Assembly: GCA_958299035.1 (NCBI GenBank)
Contig: CATQJL010000316.1
Span: forward strand, 48,109,585 to 48,173,584
DNA length: 64,000 nt
Direction: 5' to 3'
Source: Cylicocyclus nassatus
Lineage: Eukaryota > Nematoda > Chromadorea > Rhabditida > Strongylidae
In this document: positions 12,911-24,472 of the stretch, piece by piece
Numbering within the stretch: the first letter of the stretch is position 1
Layout: each line of letters begins with the position of its first letter
Position numbers and translations under genes: made by a program
Notes under the pieces: model-generated
Seen by the model: only the letters and a program-made list of their open reading frames with translations
Told to the model about the DNA's origin: nothing
The model's database searches: none

Positions 12911-14319
12911 TAATAGATAGAACGGCTATGTAGTTACATTGATTTCATTTGCTATAAGCATTTCGTATTCTTGCGAATAAAGGAAATGCTCACTACTTTT
13001 CGACTACCTTACATTTCAGCTCATATCCGGCTGCTCCATATGTTCGTATGTGGTCTTTGGACAATTTAACCTTGCTCCGCTGGCTTTTTCAAATTTGGCG
13101 CATACATTCACGGAACTTTGGAAAAAGCCATAAGTTGCTCGCAGAGTAGAAGAATCTGTTAGAGAACAAATGTAAAAAAGCGCGCGACTTATATTTTCAT
13201 TCATTTCGTTCATTTCAAAACTACCAGAAGAACGAAAAAATCATGGGGTGATACCTGTCTTAGTGGAAAGCCTCACTAATGTTATAAACTGTATAATCGA
13301 TTCCTGCCTATTGTTCCAATCAGTAACATTTTTTAACAGAGGATAAAAATATTAACTTTTGTCACTTTTTACTCGTTCTTCAGGAGTTTCCCAAAAATTT
13401 CATTCGCTTCGTTTTTGGGGTGACAAGGTACATCCCGCAAGCGCCCACAAAATAGAGGCCCGTAGTAAGGCTCGATCAGTTTAGGTGGTCTGAACTGAAG
13501 CCATCAGTTGAGGTTCCGTCAGGTGAGACCGACGATCGCCCACATTCCCATGCTATAAGCATGCGAAGTGAGCTGACAGGTGGCCATATGTCCACCTGCA
13601 GCATTCCACTGATCCACTCCCAACAGTTCACGTTCAGTTGAGACGTGAACTAATGCAAATAGTGTGGAAAAGACAAAACTCAGAAAACATTCGATACACA
13701 TCAGTTTTCACTACTAACACTACTGACAAAACCGGCGCATAACTGCACAATATCGGGTCCCGAAAAGGAGAGAATCGATGAACAGCAGTTAGCTTGGGGA
13801 ACGAAAGAACAAATTCTTTTCTTTTTTGTAAATTGCTGACTTTTTTAGCTGCTCAAAACAAGAGCTTATTGATTTATTTCACTAAATTCATGTTGCAAAC
13901 ATTTCATTTTTTCATGAAATCTTCGTCAAAAAATGTGTTTTTATTCAATCCATGCACTTGCTATCGATTTTGCGATAGTGGACGCTATCAAAGATGCAGC
14001 AAAAGTGTCGCGCTAGTCGATGTCGAGCCATGGCCGCGCGCGTTTAATTTCCATCGCCCACCCGTTCGACCAAACGTGCCCCAGTGTTTCCTTTGTCACG
14101 AACACATATGATTACCGGTCTAAGAAGCGATCCGCATCCAGATCAACAGCTCACTGGATGCTTGAGTGAGGTCTTACGTTCAACTTAGGCCAGCTTCAGC
14201 CGAGTTGCACTGAACAGGGTTCACTAGCGGCCAGATTTTCCCATAAATTTTACCGGTTTTTTCCGACCCATTAACGCTCACAGAACACTGATCGATGAAT
14301 GGCTGGGCACAAAACCGCT
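12911..14319. other. Intergenic; one locally GC-richer patch
   Basis: Mostly featureless. Around 13430-13650 GC rises and frames stay open on both strands. The minus ORF 13519-13701 begins with a hydrophobic stretch, and a plus frame is open for more than 55 codons without an ATG. No family or splice structure could be established, so no gene is called. The end of ORF 13794-14111 is likewise GC-richer but unrecognised. Confidence 0.3.
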
Positions 14320-14648
14320 CTTATATTTTGAAAAACGATGCAAAGTTGTCCGATTCATTGACATTACCGTATCGTGGCCATATCTCGCTTAGTGGACGAA
14401 TTCTCAATCCAAAGGTACCATTCGACTCAGCTCGGCACGGAGCATCTTCTGATGTATAGGAGTGCCTGTTTGAGCACGGTAGATGGCAGGAATCGTTTCA
14501 GATTTCTGCTTACGGTAGGTCACTCAGTGTGCTTATTCATTGCACCCACTGAGCAACATAATTCGTCACTCTGAAGCGAGATATGGCCACGCTGCGGTAA
14601 TGTCACATAAATCGGGCGATTTTGCATCGTTTTTCCAATAAATAAGAG
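14320..14648. mobile_element. Foldback MITE, about 330 bp
   Basis: Inverted arms run from TTTTGAAAAACGATGCAAAG at left to TTTGCATCGTTTTTCCAA at right, with inner matches GACATTACCG and GTGGCCATATCTCGCTT. No ORF of note and no clear target duplication are visible. Confidence 0.7.
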
Positions 14649-17401
14649 CCGTATTATAGGTTCAATTGAAATTTAGCCTCTTTCTGGTAGCTACGTTTCT
14701 ACTCGATCCATGCTTGATGTTATCATCAGACCAGTTTAAGCACTTCAGCAGCGGCGCCAAACTTCCTTTACAATTTTTTTTATCCTGATATTTTGGGAAA
14801 TCGCAGGTGGCTGCTATGTGAAGTGAGCTTTTGGCTACACTAGGCTTATTCTAGACAACATAGATCGTATTTCAGAAATCTGTAAGCCTGGCAAAACCCT
14901 CGGCTTTTTGGTTGTAGCTTATGGAAGTGGAAAAAACCAAAAAGCTGATTCTCCAGTGCAAACCAAACTTGATTTATTGCTCAAAAAATGTCAATATCAG
15001 TCAAACTTCAACTCGTAAAAACTTTGAAACTTCGTATTTGCTGCAGTTATGTGTTTCAACTTTACCAAAAATCAAGATTCCGTAATTTCTTAAAAATAAA
15101 TTTCACGAGCTACCAACAGCAGACGAGAATATCAAAATATCTTACAGTCCGAAATTTTTAGCCTATTATTTTTCGATAATTTGAGATAAAGTTCTTGAAA
15201 GTTAGCCAAACTCGCAGTTAGATGACGGGGAAGAAATTTTGCAGTTACTAAGAAGAATCACAAGCTTACGGTTCAGAAACCCAACCACTAGAAAGAAAAG
15301 AAAAAGCTGCATCAAATGCACGTTAAAACGCACTCAGGCCTTTCCTATATAAGGTAAAGTTTTCGAAAAAACCAGTAAAAACTTGCGGAATGCCTAATTG
15401 CAGTTTACGACAGATTTGTAAACATACTCAATATTTTCTTTTTCTTTAGGTTTTTCTGCCTCCTTTTTGTGCTTTCCTCTCTCCTACAACTTTTCTAGAA
15501 TGTGCTTAGGATCTTCAGTAGGGCATTAGCCTAATACATCACATGGCATCGGAACGAGTAGTGAATGAAATGACAAAAAGGAAATAATAAGAAATTCTTC
15601 TTCTTATGTGCATCATGCAGAATTAATACCAAAAGCTCATACATTACTTTAAAATATCATTCAAAAAATTTTTTTGTTATAGGAAAAACCTAAAAGTACT
15701 ACAGAAATTATCTGCCAGGTTGAGAATTTATGAGAACAACTCATAAATAATCAGAAGTGCGAAGAAAATGAAGGAAGGCGAGTCGGGGAATCAAAGAAAA
15801 ACATTATCTGCAGCTGTTATAAATGTCAGATATCAGCTGACCATCTGCCGCTGCTACAGGTATCGAGCTCATAAAAATCCATGTGATCCATCGGTTGACG
15901 TCACCAATCACCAGATGGGTGGGGGGAGACGGATGTCTGGGACCCTGGTGGAGGCCAAGTTCACGTACCACTTGCACTAGCCACGAGCAGTTGGGGAAAG
16001 TCGGTTCGCAACTGCTCGGCACGACATCGAACCGGCCAGGTTTATGGATTTCTGGGTTATGACTCGAGTTTTGACAGCTCAGTAATTGACACGAGCCAGA
16101 CACACAACAGTTGAGTACGTGCGACCTTTTGAATACAATTCTCTACCTTCCCGAGATACTTGAAGCATTTATGGCTAATGGGCCTCATAGCATACAAAAA
16201 ACTCTGTGCTCACTCAGGCGGGCACACTTCTGGAAGTCCAGAGTCATTCTTTCCATAGCCCTTTTCAAAAAGGTTTGCGGAACGGATATTCATAACCCAG
16301 TAATAGCTTTGCTTTTTAAAAGTACAAGTTGGTTGCTTCACCTATGGAATGCGGCTTATTTGCGAGGGGCTTTTAGAGAAATTTGCACGCTCAAGATTTT
16401 CCTTTTTTGGATGAGAGTTAAAGTGCTTATCTCGTAAAAAGTTTGCTGGTATGCAATAGTGGCACCTTCTTTTAAAATAGAACAATCTCTAAATAATTAC
16501 AAAATAATTACTCAAGCGCTGTAACTGGATCGCGAGGTAAAGAAAAGGACCATAGAATATAAACTGCTTTTTTTACAGATGACGCGCAAAGACCAATAAA
16601 AAATTTATCACCCACGCTTTTTTAACGAAACTTTCAAGGATTCAGTGATAAAACTCAGGAAGCAGATTCAGATAAAATGGAAGAAGCTATTTTCTGAAAG
16701 TTGTGAGAAAAAGGGCTGTAAGCTTAGAGGAGGGAACATTTTTAACACTTTACACTGCCTTTTTTTGCAATGTTGGAAACGAACACAGCTATATTGTTGT
16801 AATAAACAAATTCCGGAAAATCTTGCCATCAACTTGTATTGAGTGGCTGCCGTTTTCTGCACAAATACGGTGATTACGGTATACGGTAAGTGGGAGTGAG
16901 TAATGCATATTTGACCAAGGGATTCTCTATTCGTAAAGGGCTAGCATAACTTGGGAAACGATAAGAAAAACAGAAGAAGACTCTTACATGAGCTAGGCAT
17001 TGGCAAAGCAATAAATCCACCAAAACTATGCTATCAGCGAAGATTGATCGAAGCGAGAAGAGCAGGGATTTTGCTCAAATGAACAGATGCTAACAGCTGC
17101 TGTGCATGGCAAGACGCTCGAGAGGCTGGAATCCATGAACTGAAACATAAATTCGACAGCACAGATGATTTTGCCATGAACTTTATGACAAGTAATGTGT
17201 AAAGTGGACAGAAAGTTGGTAATATTTTGAAACATTGCTGTGTTTGAATGTGTTTGAATGAACAACTGTCAAGTTTAGAGGTGAAAAATGTAGAAATCAG
17301 CTCTGTGAAACAAAGGTGATGATCGCCTAAGACTGTAATTCATGGCATTCACAGTACACAACGAATGGACGATCGGTGTTAGTAGATGAGTGAATGATAA
17401 T
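14649..17401. other. Intergenic with one unrecognised GC-richer patch
   Basis: Between about 15840 and 16110 the sequence is GC-richer and open on both strands (minus ORF 15804-16103, 99 codons; plus ORF 15768-15980). It could be an old retroelement fragment, but no motif settles this. Plus ORF 16111-16437 (108 codons) follows immediately and has no recognisable domain. The rest is AT-rich and featureless. Confidence 0.3.
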
Positions 17402-17647
17402 CAGGGCTCGGCACAGCTGGCACCGAATCAAGCTAATTATCGTTTTAGGGACAGAAAGCAAAGGAGATACCCATGAGGCCGAAAAGACACAAAACTTGCG
17501 ACTTTTTTGGTCGACTCTTTGATTTCATTTTTTGAGGTTTTTACCGGGTTTTTACAGATCTGTCAAAGGCGACTTCGTACGAAAATTTCAAGATTGAAGG
17601 GGACTTCGTTTTGAAACTTCCCTGATGCCAGCTCGTGTCGAGCCCTG
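17402..17647. mobile_element. hAT-type MITE, 246 bp
   Basis: Ends are CAGGGCTCGGCACAGCTGGC and GCCAGCTCGTGTCGAGCCCTG. Flanking octamers ATGATAAT and GCCATAAT match at 5 of 8 positions. It shares interior sequence with the copy at 6823-7052 and termini with the copy at 48553-49290. Confidence 0.7.
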
Positions 17648-18263
17648 GCCATAATAAATTCAACAACACATTAACCTAAAAAAATCAAATGAAAAAGAAG
17701 GTTAAATGACTTGGTGCGTCGAAATGCGTTTTTCAAAGTATGTGATGGGAAATGGAATTCTAGTGTTCATATTAGCATAAGCATTCGCACTGCATTAGAC
17801 TCGTGCTGATTTGTTAAGATTTTCGCTGTAAACTGAGATCTAAAAAAATGCTGAAAAAATATTGGTTTTGAACATCAAAGAAAGAGTGTAAAGTGAACAC
17901 AAGTACAAGAATGTTTTCCAGCAACTTCCCATTACTTGGAAATGTGCAAATGAGAAAAAAGACTTCAGGTTGCCTCAACTAACTAAGACTGGACCATACG
18001 TCTTGCGCCACAAACCTGTTCATATATGCACATCACAAATCTCCCATTCTGAACAACAAATGAAAAATCTTACAATTTTTTCACGGAGACATCGGATCAG
18101 CAAAAGCTCATCTTGTAAAGGCAGGCATTTGACTCAAAGTGGCCTTTCCGAATGAAATGTACGGACATGAGGCCCTTAAGCGCTGATTAAAAAGCAGCTT
18201 TCTGTATGTGTTGGACAGTCGAATGAATGAACTTAGCATTTTCTGCCTTCCCATTTATGTATA
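17648..18263. other. Intergenic, nothing recognised
   Basis: AT-rich, short ORFs only. Confidence 0.4.
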
Positions 18264-19031
18264 CAGGGTGTCCCAAAAAAAATGTTTAGAACGTTTGATC
18301 GTTAATATCTCTCTTCCCAAAAAGTCTTTTGCCTTGCTTCAGGTACCGTTTTGTAGAGCTGGCTTCAACTTAGATTTCCATTATAGAACGAATCACCCGT
18401 CTCTCTTCATAACTGTAGGATTACGTTAGAAACTTGAAACATATGGTGTCAATGTGGAGAAAGCTGCCGTTTCAAAATTTTTCAAAAAATTGTGAAAACT
18501 TGTGTAATAGGGTTTTTATAGACGCTGAGTTCAATACTCAACTATTCACAAGATTACGAAGCTTTCTAAACGGTGTAATCGCACTTTTTAGGAACACTGA
18601 AAAAAAGAACGCTGAACGCTACCTCTCACCTGGCATAACTCTTCAATGAAGCATCATAATAAGTTGGGAACTTTACAGTTATAATCAGCAATTCTAATTA
18701 GCCTGGTGTAAAAGTTTTCAGGCTGTTTTGTTTCCTTTCGAGGCAAAATATGACCTTTCATGGTTCAAAACCCTCTTTGAAGTTTCTACCGTAACCCTAC
18801 AGTAATGATGAGAGATGGGTGATTCGTTCTATGATGGAAATCTAACAAGGGAAGTACTTTCAATGGCCCTGGCCTTTTGATAAAAGATGCATATCATCTG
18901 AAGCAGCTTCGAACGCTGATTTCAAACCTGCTCTCCTTTTCTGCGGAGCGCTCTTCTGGAGAGAGTTATGGAAGCCTGAATATCCTGTTTTGGGGCGCTC
19001 CTGGAGTTTGAGGACGCTGCTGCGTACGCTG

Positions 19032-19097
19032 GTGGTGCAGTGGTGTAATGGTTAGTTGTTGGCATTAAAGGCGAAAATCGATGGTTCGAATCCGGTT
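19032..19097 (+). ncRNA. tRNA-like module, left arm
   Basis: The module contains a canonical Pol III A-box-like sequence (TGGTGTAATGG, followed by TTAG) and a perfect B box (GGTTCGAATCC) at tRNA-like spacing. The anticodon arm and acceptor stem do not fold cleanly, so this is not called a functional tRNA. A decayed tRNA or a tRNA-derived (SINE-like) head carried by the foldback element is more likely. Confidence 0.5.
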
Positions 19098-19429
19098 TGA
19101 TTGAATTTATTTCAAAGATTTTGAATTTATTTCCACTTCAACATTGTTCCCCTAGTAACTCAATGGGTACTAGCGAGCACGAGAATTGCGCGGAGGTTTT
19201 CCTCATACGCTGTTTCCGCTATGAGAAATGTCTGTGTTTTCACTTCGTAATTTCGCTTCACCTCTGTACATGAATTTTTTTGCGGAGTAAACCAAAGCTC
19301 AACAAGCAAGCGGTTCTGCCAGAAAATTTTTTCCTCAAGTCACATTTGCCGAGGGCATTACAGCAAGTGTCTGCAGACGAATTACAGTGTTTTCAAACTC
19401 ACATTCGTAGTGCAAAATGTTACGATCTG

Positions 19430-19499
19430 CACTGGATTCGAACCATCGGCCTTTCGCTTTCAATGCCAGCAACTAACCATTACACCAGTGCACCACCAA
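19430..19499 (-). ncRNA. tRNA-like module, right arm (inverted)
   Basis: This is the inverted partner of the module at 19032-19097. On the minus strand it reads TGGTGTAATGGTTAG, then about 30 bases later GGTTCGAATCC. The flanks GCACTGG and CCAGTGC are perfectly complementary and could form an outer stem. The anticodon loop is irregular (9 bases by the best pairing seen), so a working tRNA is doubtful. Confidence 0.5.
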
Positions 19500-19790
19500 C
19501 GCACATAGCAGCGCTCTCTAACTTAAGGATCGCCCCCAAAATAGGATTTTCGGGCTTCCATAACTCTTTTCAGAAGAGCGCTCCGCAGAAAAAGAAAGCA
19601 GATTCAGAATCAGCGTTCAAAGCTGCTTCAGACGGTATGCATCTCTTATCAAAAGGCCACGGCCATTGAAAGTACCTTCCTCGTAAGTTGAAGCCAGCTC
19701 TACAAAACTGTACCTGAAGCAAGGCAAAAAACTTCTTGGGAAAAGAGATGTTAACGATCAAACGTTCTAAACATTTTTTGGGACACCCTG

Positions 19791-20349
19791 TATATGAGAA
19801 AACTTTATTTTTAAAATGTCAAAAAAAAATCAAAAATTAAGGAAACGAAAATATTAAGTTCTAATATGAACCGATCAGCAGATCTTATTTGGTAGCAAAA
19901 TTGTAGTCGTAAAGCCCAAACTAAAAGTAAAAATAGAAGTTGTTGGTAATTCAATTTGGTTCCTGAAAAAATCCGATATAAAAAGATAATTGTATTGGTA
20001 TGATGGGATTTCCAACTGCGATATGACTAATGTTATAACACAACTACAAAGCCTATTGGAGCTATATCAAATGGTTTCATTGAATTTGTAAGAATCTTTT
20101 AAGCAGACAGGAGATTGTTGCCTTCAGAATAATATTTGCTGAATAATGAACTTTTCAGAAATGACTTGTGTTTGACATATTTCCAAATAACTCATGATTC
20201 TCAAAAGCTCGTTTGCTGAGGAATAGTGGTTGAAACGAGAGGTGCCAAAATATATAGCATATTCAAAGCGACATACGCTGGCGAATAAACAGAAATCACT
20301 ATCGTAATTTCGCAAGGACAATCGTACGACACCTAATTTGGACTACTTG
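19791..20349. other. Intergenic, nothing recognised
   Basis: AT-rich, no repeat partner or gene seen. Confidence 0.4.
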
Positions 20350-20400
20350 TCTTATATATAAAGCTGAATGTCTGTTTGTATGTCTGTCTGTCTGTCTGTC

Positions 20401-20461
<61 letters not shown>

Positions 20462-20707
20462 ATGTGTGTACGTATGTTCCGAATAGAAAATTCCATTTCT
20501 GAACCAATCCGGACCAAACTTGGCACACATACACTTCGGGCCCCGGCGGGTGTCATAGGCTTCTTTTCGTCATCGATCGATATCGATTTTATCGATTTTT
20601 TGCAAAATTTGAACTACGGGGCTGGGAGTTGGCTCAGGGGGGTAATCGATCATGCTGATTGCGAATATAATATGACAGGGCCGAGCGGAGCCGGGTAAGT
20701 CAACTAG
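20350..20707 (+). mobile_element. Helitron-like non-autonomous element, short copy
   Basis: The 5' end TCTTATATATAAAGCTGAAT is identical to the terminus of the copy at 38349-39295. The 3' end is GCCGAGCGGAGCCGGGTAAG followed by TCAACTAG|T. A TC start, a CTAG end and no terminal inverted repeats or target duplication fit Helitrons. After the 5' end comes a TGTC microsatellite, then a conserved block (GGACCAAACTTGGCACACAT, CGGGCCCCGGCGGGTGTCA), an ATCGAT-rich part and GTAATCGATCATGCTGATT. There is no Rep/helicase ORF. Insertion is expected between A and T, but the base before the 5' end is G, so the exact 5' limit is uncertain. Confidence 0.65.
20376..20460. repeat. (GTCT)n microsatellite
   Basis: About 20 TGTC units interrupted once by TC, part of the Helitron-like 5' module. 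Long ORFs here are frame-neutral repeat translations. Confidence 0.95.
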
Positions 20708-21159
20708 TACTACTATATAGTTATAGAGCAATAAGTTTGACGGCTTTGATTTTTCTGCACATATCGGAAGTATGTTATTTTTTGAGAGTGGCAAATTTTG
20801 AGATTTGTGTGCGTTTCCTATACAGCAAAAATAAGCAACAAAAAGGAAACTTCTGCGTTGAAACCCTCCTTCATTGCTTTGGCACCGCCTGGGTGTCTAA
20901 TCCGATATTTTAGCTTCCAAAGATAGAAATCTCAAAAGACAAATGCATTTCCGACATCTGCTGACTTTTGAAAAGCCAGCGTTTTTTGCACAGTTGTTAG
21001 CCATTATGGAAAACGGCGTTCGCTCGTTGATTGAGGACAGGAAGAGATCAGCTTTCTTTGAAAGATCAAGAGTTAAAGTGTGTCTCTGAACAAGACTTTT
21101 CAGGAGATGGGCAGGAGGGTCATGCGCTGAAAATAGCTGAACAAGAAGAAAACGGTCGA

Positions 21160-21360
21160 CCGCACCATGCAGCGCAACTTTATCGCCGTATAAACGAGGC
21201 CATACCACAGAGAAAGCCCTATAGGCAGATCCATTGAATCTTTCTGCACGACAAAACGTGACCCCATACGGAAAACGTCGTCACAGCTGAACTGCAAGAT
21301 CTGACTGAAAGGCACTCCAGTACCCAAACTACTACTCCCCAAATCTTGTTCTATCAGATT
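21160..21360 (+). pseudogene. Mariner transposase remnant
   Basis: The plus-strand translation of 21166-21237 reads AQLYRRINEAIPQRKPYRQI, like the part of mariner transposases before the second catalytic Asp. The same frame continues through stop codons into FLHDKT*PHTENVVTAELQD, which corresponds to the family's LHDNARPH motif; Asn, Ala and Arg of that motif are changed to Lys, Thr and stop. The expected SPDLAPSDYH region follows but is degraded, and the third Asp is not preserved. The upstream catalytic region is not recognisable. It is a dead fragment, and its ends were not found. Confidence 0.7.
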
Positions 21361-22461
21361 ATCATTCGTTCCGCTCTCTCGCTAACCTTATGAACGGTGC
21401 ATGTCTCGATTCAAGATAGTAATCTGAACGCTGGTTGGTTGATTTCTTGGGACCCGGCGCGCTGCCGTTTGAAAAATTGAGTTTGGAAAGCTTACAAGAA
21501 TGTGAAAAAGTCTTCGCTCGTCGAGGAATAATTTGTTGACTAATCTTTACTAAAAACGACGATTTCTGTTGATTTATAAAAACGCTACGAAATTATGGAA
21601 CGATCTAATATCTACGATGAAATGAGCTTTCAGAGCCTATTTTGTCCCTATCATTGCAACACATGTACTTACATCATTCAGATTCATCAGTCAAAGTAGT
21701 CGCAACAGGTATTACAAGCTGCTAGTGTCATGAGAATAGATACATCTTCGTTGATTTGAATGAAACGAAACTGACTTGCAACACAAGTTTTCTCTTACTG
21801 CACTTTTTGAATCGCCGTCTCTATCACAAAAATAACCTACTTCAAAGAATTGAAGATTGTTAGGATGTGCATCAGCAGTCTATCAGTTAAAAAATATTTC
21901 TACGGTTTTGAGATTCAATTATTCAATCATTGTGAGGTGCGAGACGAACGAAATCAACATCTGAATGCTGGCCGTTACTCAAGCCAAAGCACTATCGCAT
22001 AAAGTGACTTTGCAGTCAAGACACTTCACAAAGTCATGTTGTAAGAATTATTATATCATAGGTCCATAATGTGAGCATTCTTCGCATTCAACACGCCTAA
22101 AATGCCGCATTTGCAAGCATTTTTGTCAAAACTTAATTTTCACGACAGTTACAAAGGTCTAGTAGCCGAAATGATTCATGCGAAGTTCTTGAGATGTTTT
22201 GATAATTTCAGTTTGATTGAAATCAGACATTATTGGACTTTGCTGTTTTCAAAAAACTGTCTAAGAGAAGGATAAGTGTTATAGGCAACTTATGAATAAA
22301 ATGACAAAAGGAACACTTTGAAAAGTTGTGTATCAAGTGAGCAAACAATGAACTACTGCGGAACTTCTGCGGCATAGAAGCACGAAAAGGACTACCACTT
22401 GCAGCATTTTAGGAGGCAGAGTAGTATTCACAAAAAAGTACTTCTGCACCTACAAATATTA
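21361..22461. other. Intergenic, nothing recognised
   Basis: AT-rich sequence with short ORFs only. Confidence 0.4.
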
Positions 22462-23274
22462 GGTTGGAAACTAAGTTTTGCAACTTGGTCTTATAACTTT
22501 ACTCTCACTCAACATGGCGCACTTAAATTTTGCCACTGCGTTGGCTATTATATACGTAAGCTACAAGAGAAGCTGCTGTCCTACCAAATTCTGACGTCGC
22601 AGTGAGGGTTACGGTAGGTGCATGGTATGAAGGTGAAAAATTCAAAGTTTGACGGATTTGGCTGAAACGTGGCATAGGGGTGTTATCCGCTGATGCTGAT
22701 CACGAAAACGGTAGTGAAATTGCGTGATAAGGGCTTTTTTGTAGGATTACTGTAGGTGTACGATATGAGATCTCACCCTAAACAAGGAAACAGGCGTTGA
22801 TTCAACAAATGAATGTGATATTCGCGTTTGGCAGGTCAAATAACCTTACTATGTAAGGTCTCGGCGGAATTTGAGCTTCGGATTCTTTAGTCATTGACGG
22901 CCGTCCCCCCCAGCAGCTCTTGCGTACATCGACTCGTTCGGCTTTATGAGAACGCCAAATCTCGACATGACCTTAAATGTTTCTTTCTTACCAGGCTAAA
23001 GTAGTCAACCTCCAGCAATAATTTGTAGACGAATCCGGATTACTGCGCGTGGTCTAGGCTGCCAAAGGCTTCATTTTAGCTTGACACCCCAGAAATTCTC
23101 AAATTTCACTAGTTTTCGAAAAACGCCTGAAACTTTTCTATTTCGTATTAAAAATTCAGACAATTTGTGCTCACATGTAGCTCACATTGCCTTCTACATA
23201 ATGCCAAAGTTTGAGTGCGCCATATCCAAAGAGAGTGAAGTTATGAAACCAGTTGCAAAACTTAGTTTCCAGCC
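22462..23274. mobile_element. Mariner-type MITE with TTAGGTTGGAAAC ends
   Basis: Left end GGTTGGAAACTAAGTTTTGC and right end GCAAAACTTAGTTTCCAGCC are inverted and flanked by TA. Pairing continues through an ACTTCACTCTC-type block and an ATGGCGCACT block. At 813 bp it has no transposase. A sister copy lies at 54047-54943 in the CHK gene intron. Confidence 0.82.
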
Positions 23275-24285
23275 TAATAATTACAGGCAGACGGTAAAGA
23301 GTCTACTGTTGCACTAATCCGGTGCGATTGAGTATTTCAGTGAAAGCACCGAAAGAAGATGACTGACTTGATTAGCTGTGAAGAAGTAATGTAAGGCAGC
23401 GTTTCGTTGATTTTGAGCTAATAAAAGTTTTCTATAGATAATAAAGTGGATATCACTAGAATTACAAGGAAAAGCCCTATGAGCGCCAAATAAATTGTGG
23501 TTTTTCCATACAACCGGTTTCGCGGCTAAGAACTAGACCAATATTGTAGCTTTTTTGCCCTCCCATCATTAGTATATTCCGAAAAGGCTTCGAAACAGAA
23601 TGATAATCTTATTGCAAATGAGATTTGTAAGCAACATTTACACTGATCCAAGTTTGTGTAGTTTCTATTCAGGCACGTCGTCTTTCCACAATTCATGTAG
23701 GTCATACATCAAAGTATGACGAATAGCTGCAGGAAAACCATACTTACGCAAGATAAATGACCGATCATGTAAAGTATGGTGGAATATCACAAAGTAGCAA
23801 AAGTGAATATGTGATATATTATTTTACTGACTAAAACGACATATTGAGAGTAGCTCGGAGTTGTCATGCCACCAACTGTTTTGAATGAAAGTCATGCTTA
23901 TCATTTACTTGGCTCAGACGACGTTGCACAATTAGAAGCCTGTACGTAGGTTTTTTCCTTGAAGTGAAGCAATTCTTGTTTCAAGCAATTGGAAAACAGA
24001 GAAAGTCAAAAGATGAAACAAGTAAGGGAACGGTAACAGACAAAACAAACCGAACCTAATAGAACTTTAATAGAGCTCTGCTACGCCCCAACATTGAAAT
24101 TCTGGAGATCCATAGAGAGAAAAAGGCGAGAGAAGGCAGTTCGATCATGTGATCTTGTGGAGAGATCAGCTGAGGTCAATGTAGCAGAATACATTCGTAT
24201 GTCTAATTGAAACATGTCTGAAAACACTGCATCATTCCCAAAATTACAGCCTTTTCTCCTCCGGCCTATTTACAATGGGCGCTAT
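23275..24285. other. Intergenic, nothing recognised
   Basis: AT-rich, no gene or repeat partner noticed. Confidence 0.4.
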
Positions 24286-24472
24286 ATGCTACCGTGATTT
24301 TACAGTAATCAAGATCTATCGGTGATTCGCACTACAGTGTAAATCATGATAGCTGAATTAGAGCACTGCCAGCACTAGAGAATGGTACCTGAAGCTGAGC
24401 AAAAAATCTTGAAAAGGGAGATATTTATAATTGAAAAGTGTGCGCATACGTTTGGAATTCCCTGTAGCACTT
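24286..24472. mobile_element. Solo right end of mariner-type MITE
   Basis: This half-element matches the right arm of the 18264 and 51373 family (GTGATTCGCAC, AATGGTACCTGAAG, GAGATATTTATAATTGAAAA) and ends in a diverged GGAATTCCCTG terminus. No left arm is present. Confidence 0.6.

Larger units (their letters stand above)
18846..19683. mobile_element. Foldback element with 3-bp TAA target site, nested
   Basis: This 838-bp palindromic element sits inside the right half of the mariner-type MITE. Flanking TAA occurs at 18843-18845 and 19684-19686; deleting one copy plus the insert restores the MITE sequence seen at 51930-51970. Arms begin CAAGGGAAGTACTTTCAATG and, read inverted from the right, CGAGGAAGGTACTTTCAATG. 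They stay paired through CTTTTGATAAAAGATGCATA-type, TCTGCGGAGCGCTCTTCT and CCATAACTC blocks. A 3-bp TWA duplication is typical of PIF/Harbinger elements, so that superfamily is inferred. Each arm carries a tRNA-like module. Confidence 0.8.
18264..19790. mobile_element. Mariner-type MITE, copy 2 (host of a nested element)
   Basis: It starts CAGGGTGTCCCAAAAAAAAT and ends ATTTTTTGGGACACCCTG, with TA on each side (18262-18263, 19791-19792). Removing the nested element and one TAA (841 bp) leaves about 686 bp, close to the 679-bp sister copy at 51373-52051. Long arms (TTTGATCGTTAATATCTCTC, CTTCAGGTACC, CTTCAACTTAGAT) pair with the other end. Non-autonomous. Confidence 0.88.

Noticed and set aside
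15804..16103. Protein-coding call for the 99-codon ORF
   Set aside because: Both strands are open and no motif decides between retroelement relic and gene.
19430..19499. Functional tRNA gene call
   Set aside because: A and B boxes are good, but acceptor and anticodon stems do not fold properly; kept only as a tRNA-like module.
20299..20556. ORFs of (TDRQ)n type
   Set aside because: Translation of the GTCT microsatellite in a Helitron-like element.
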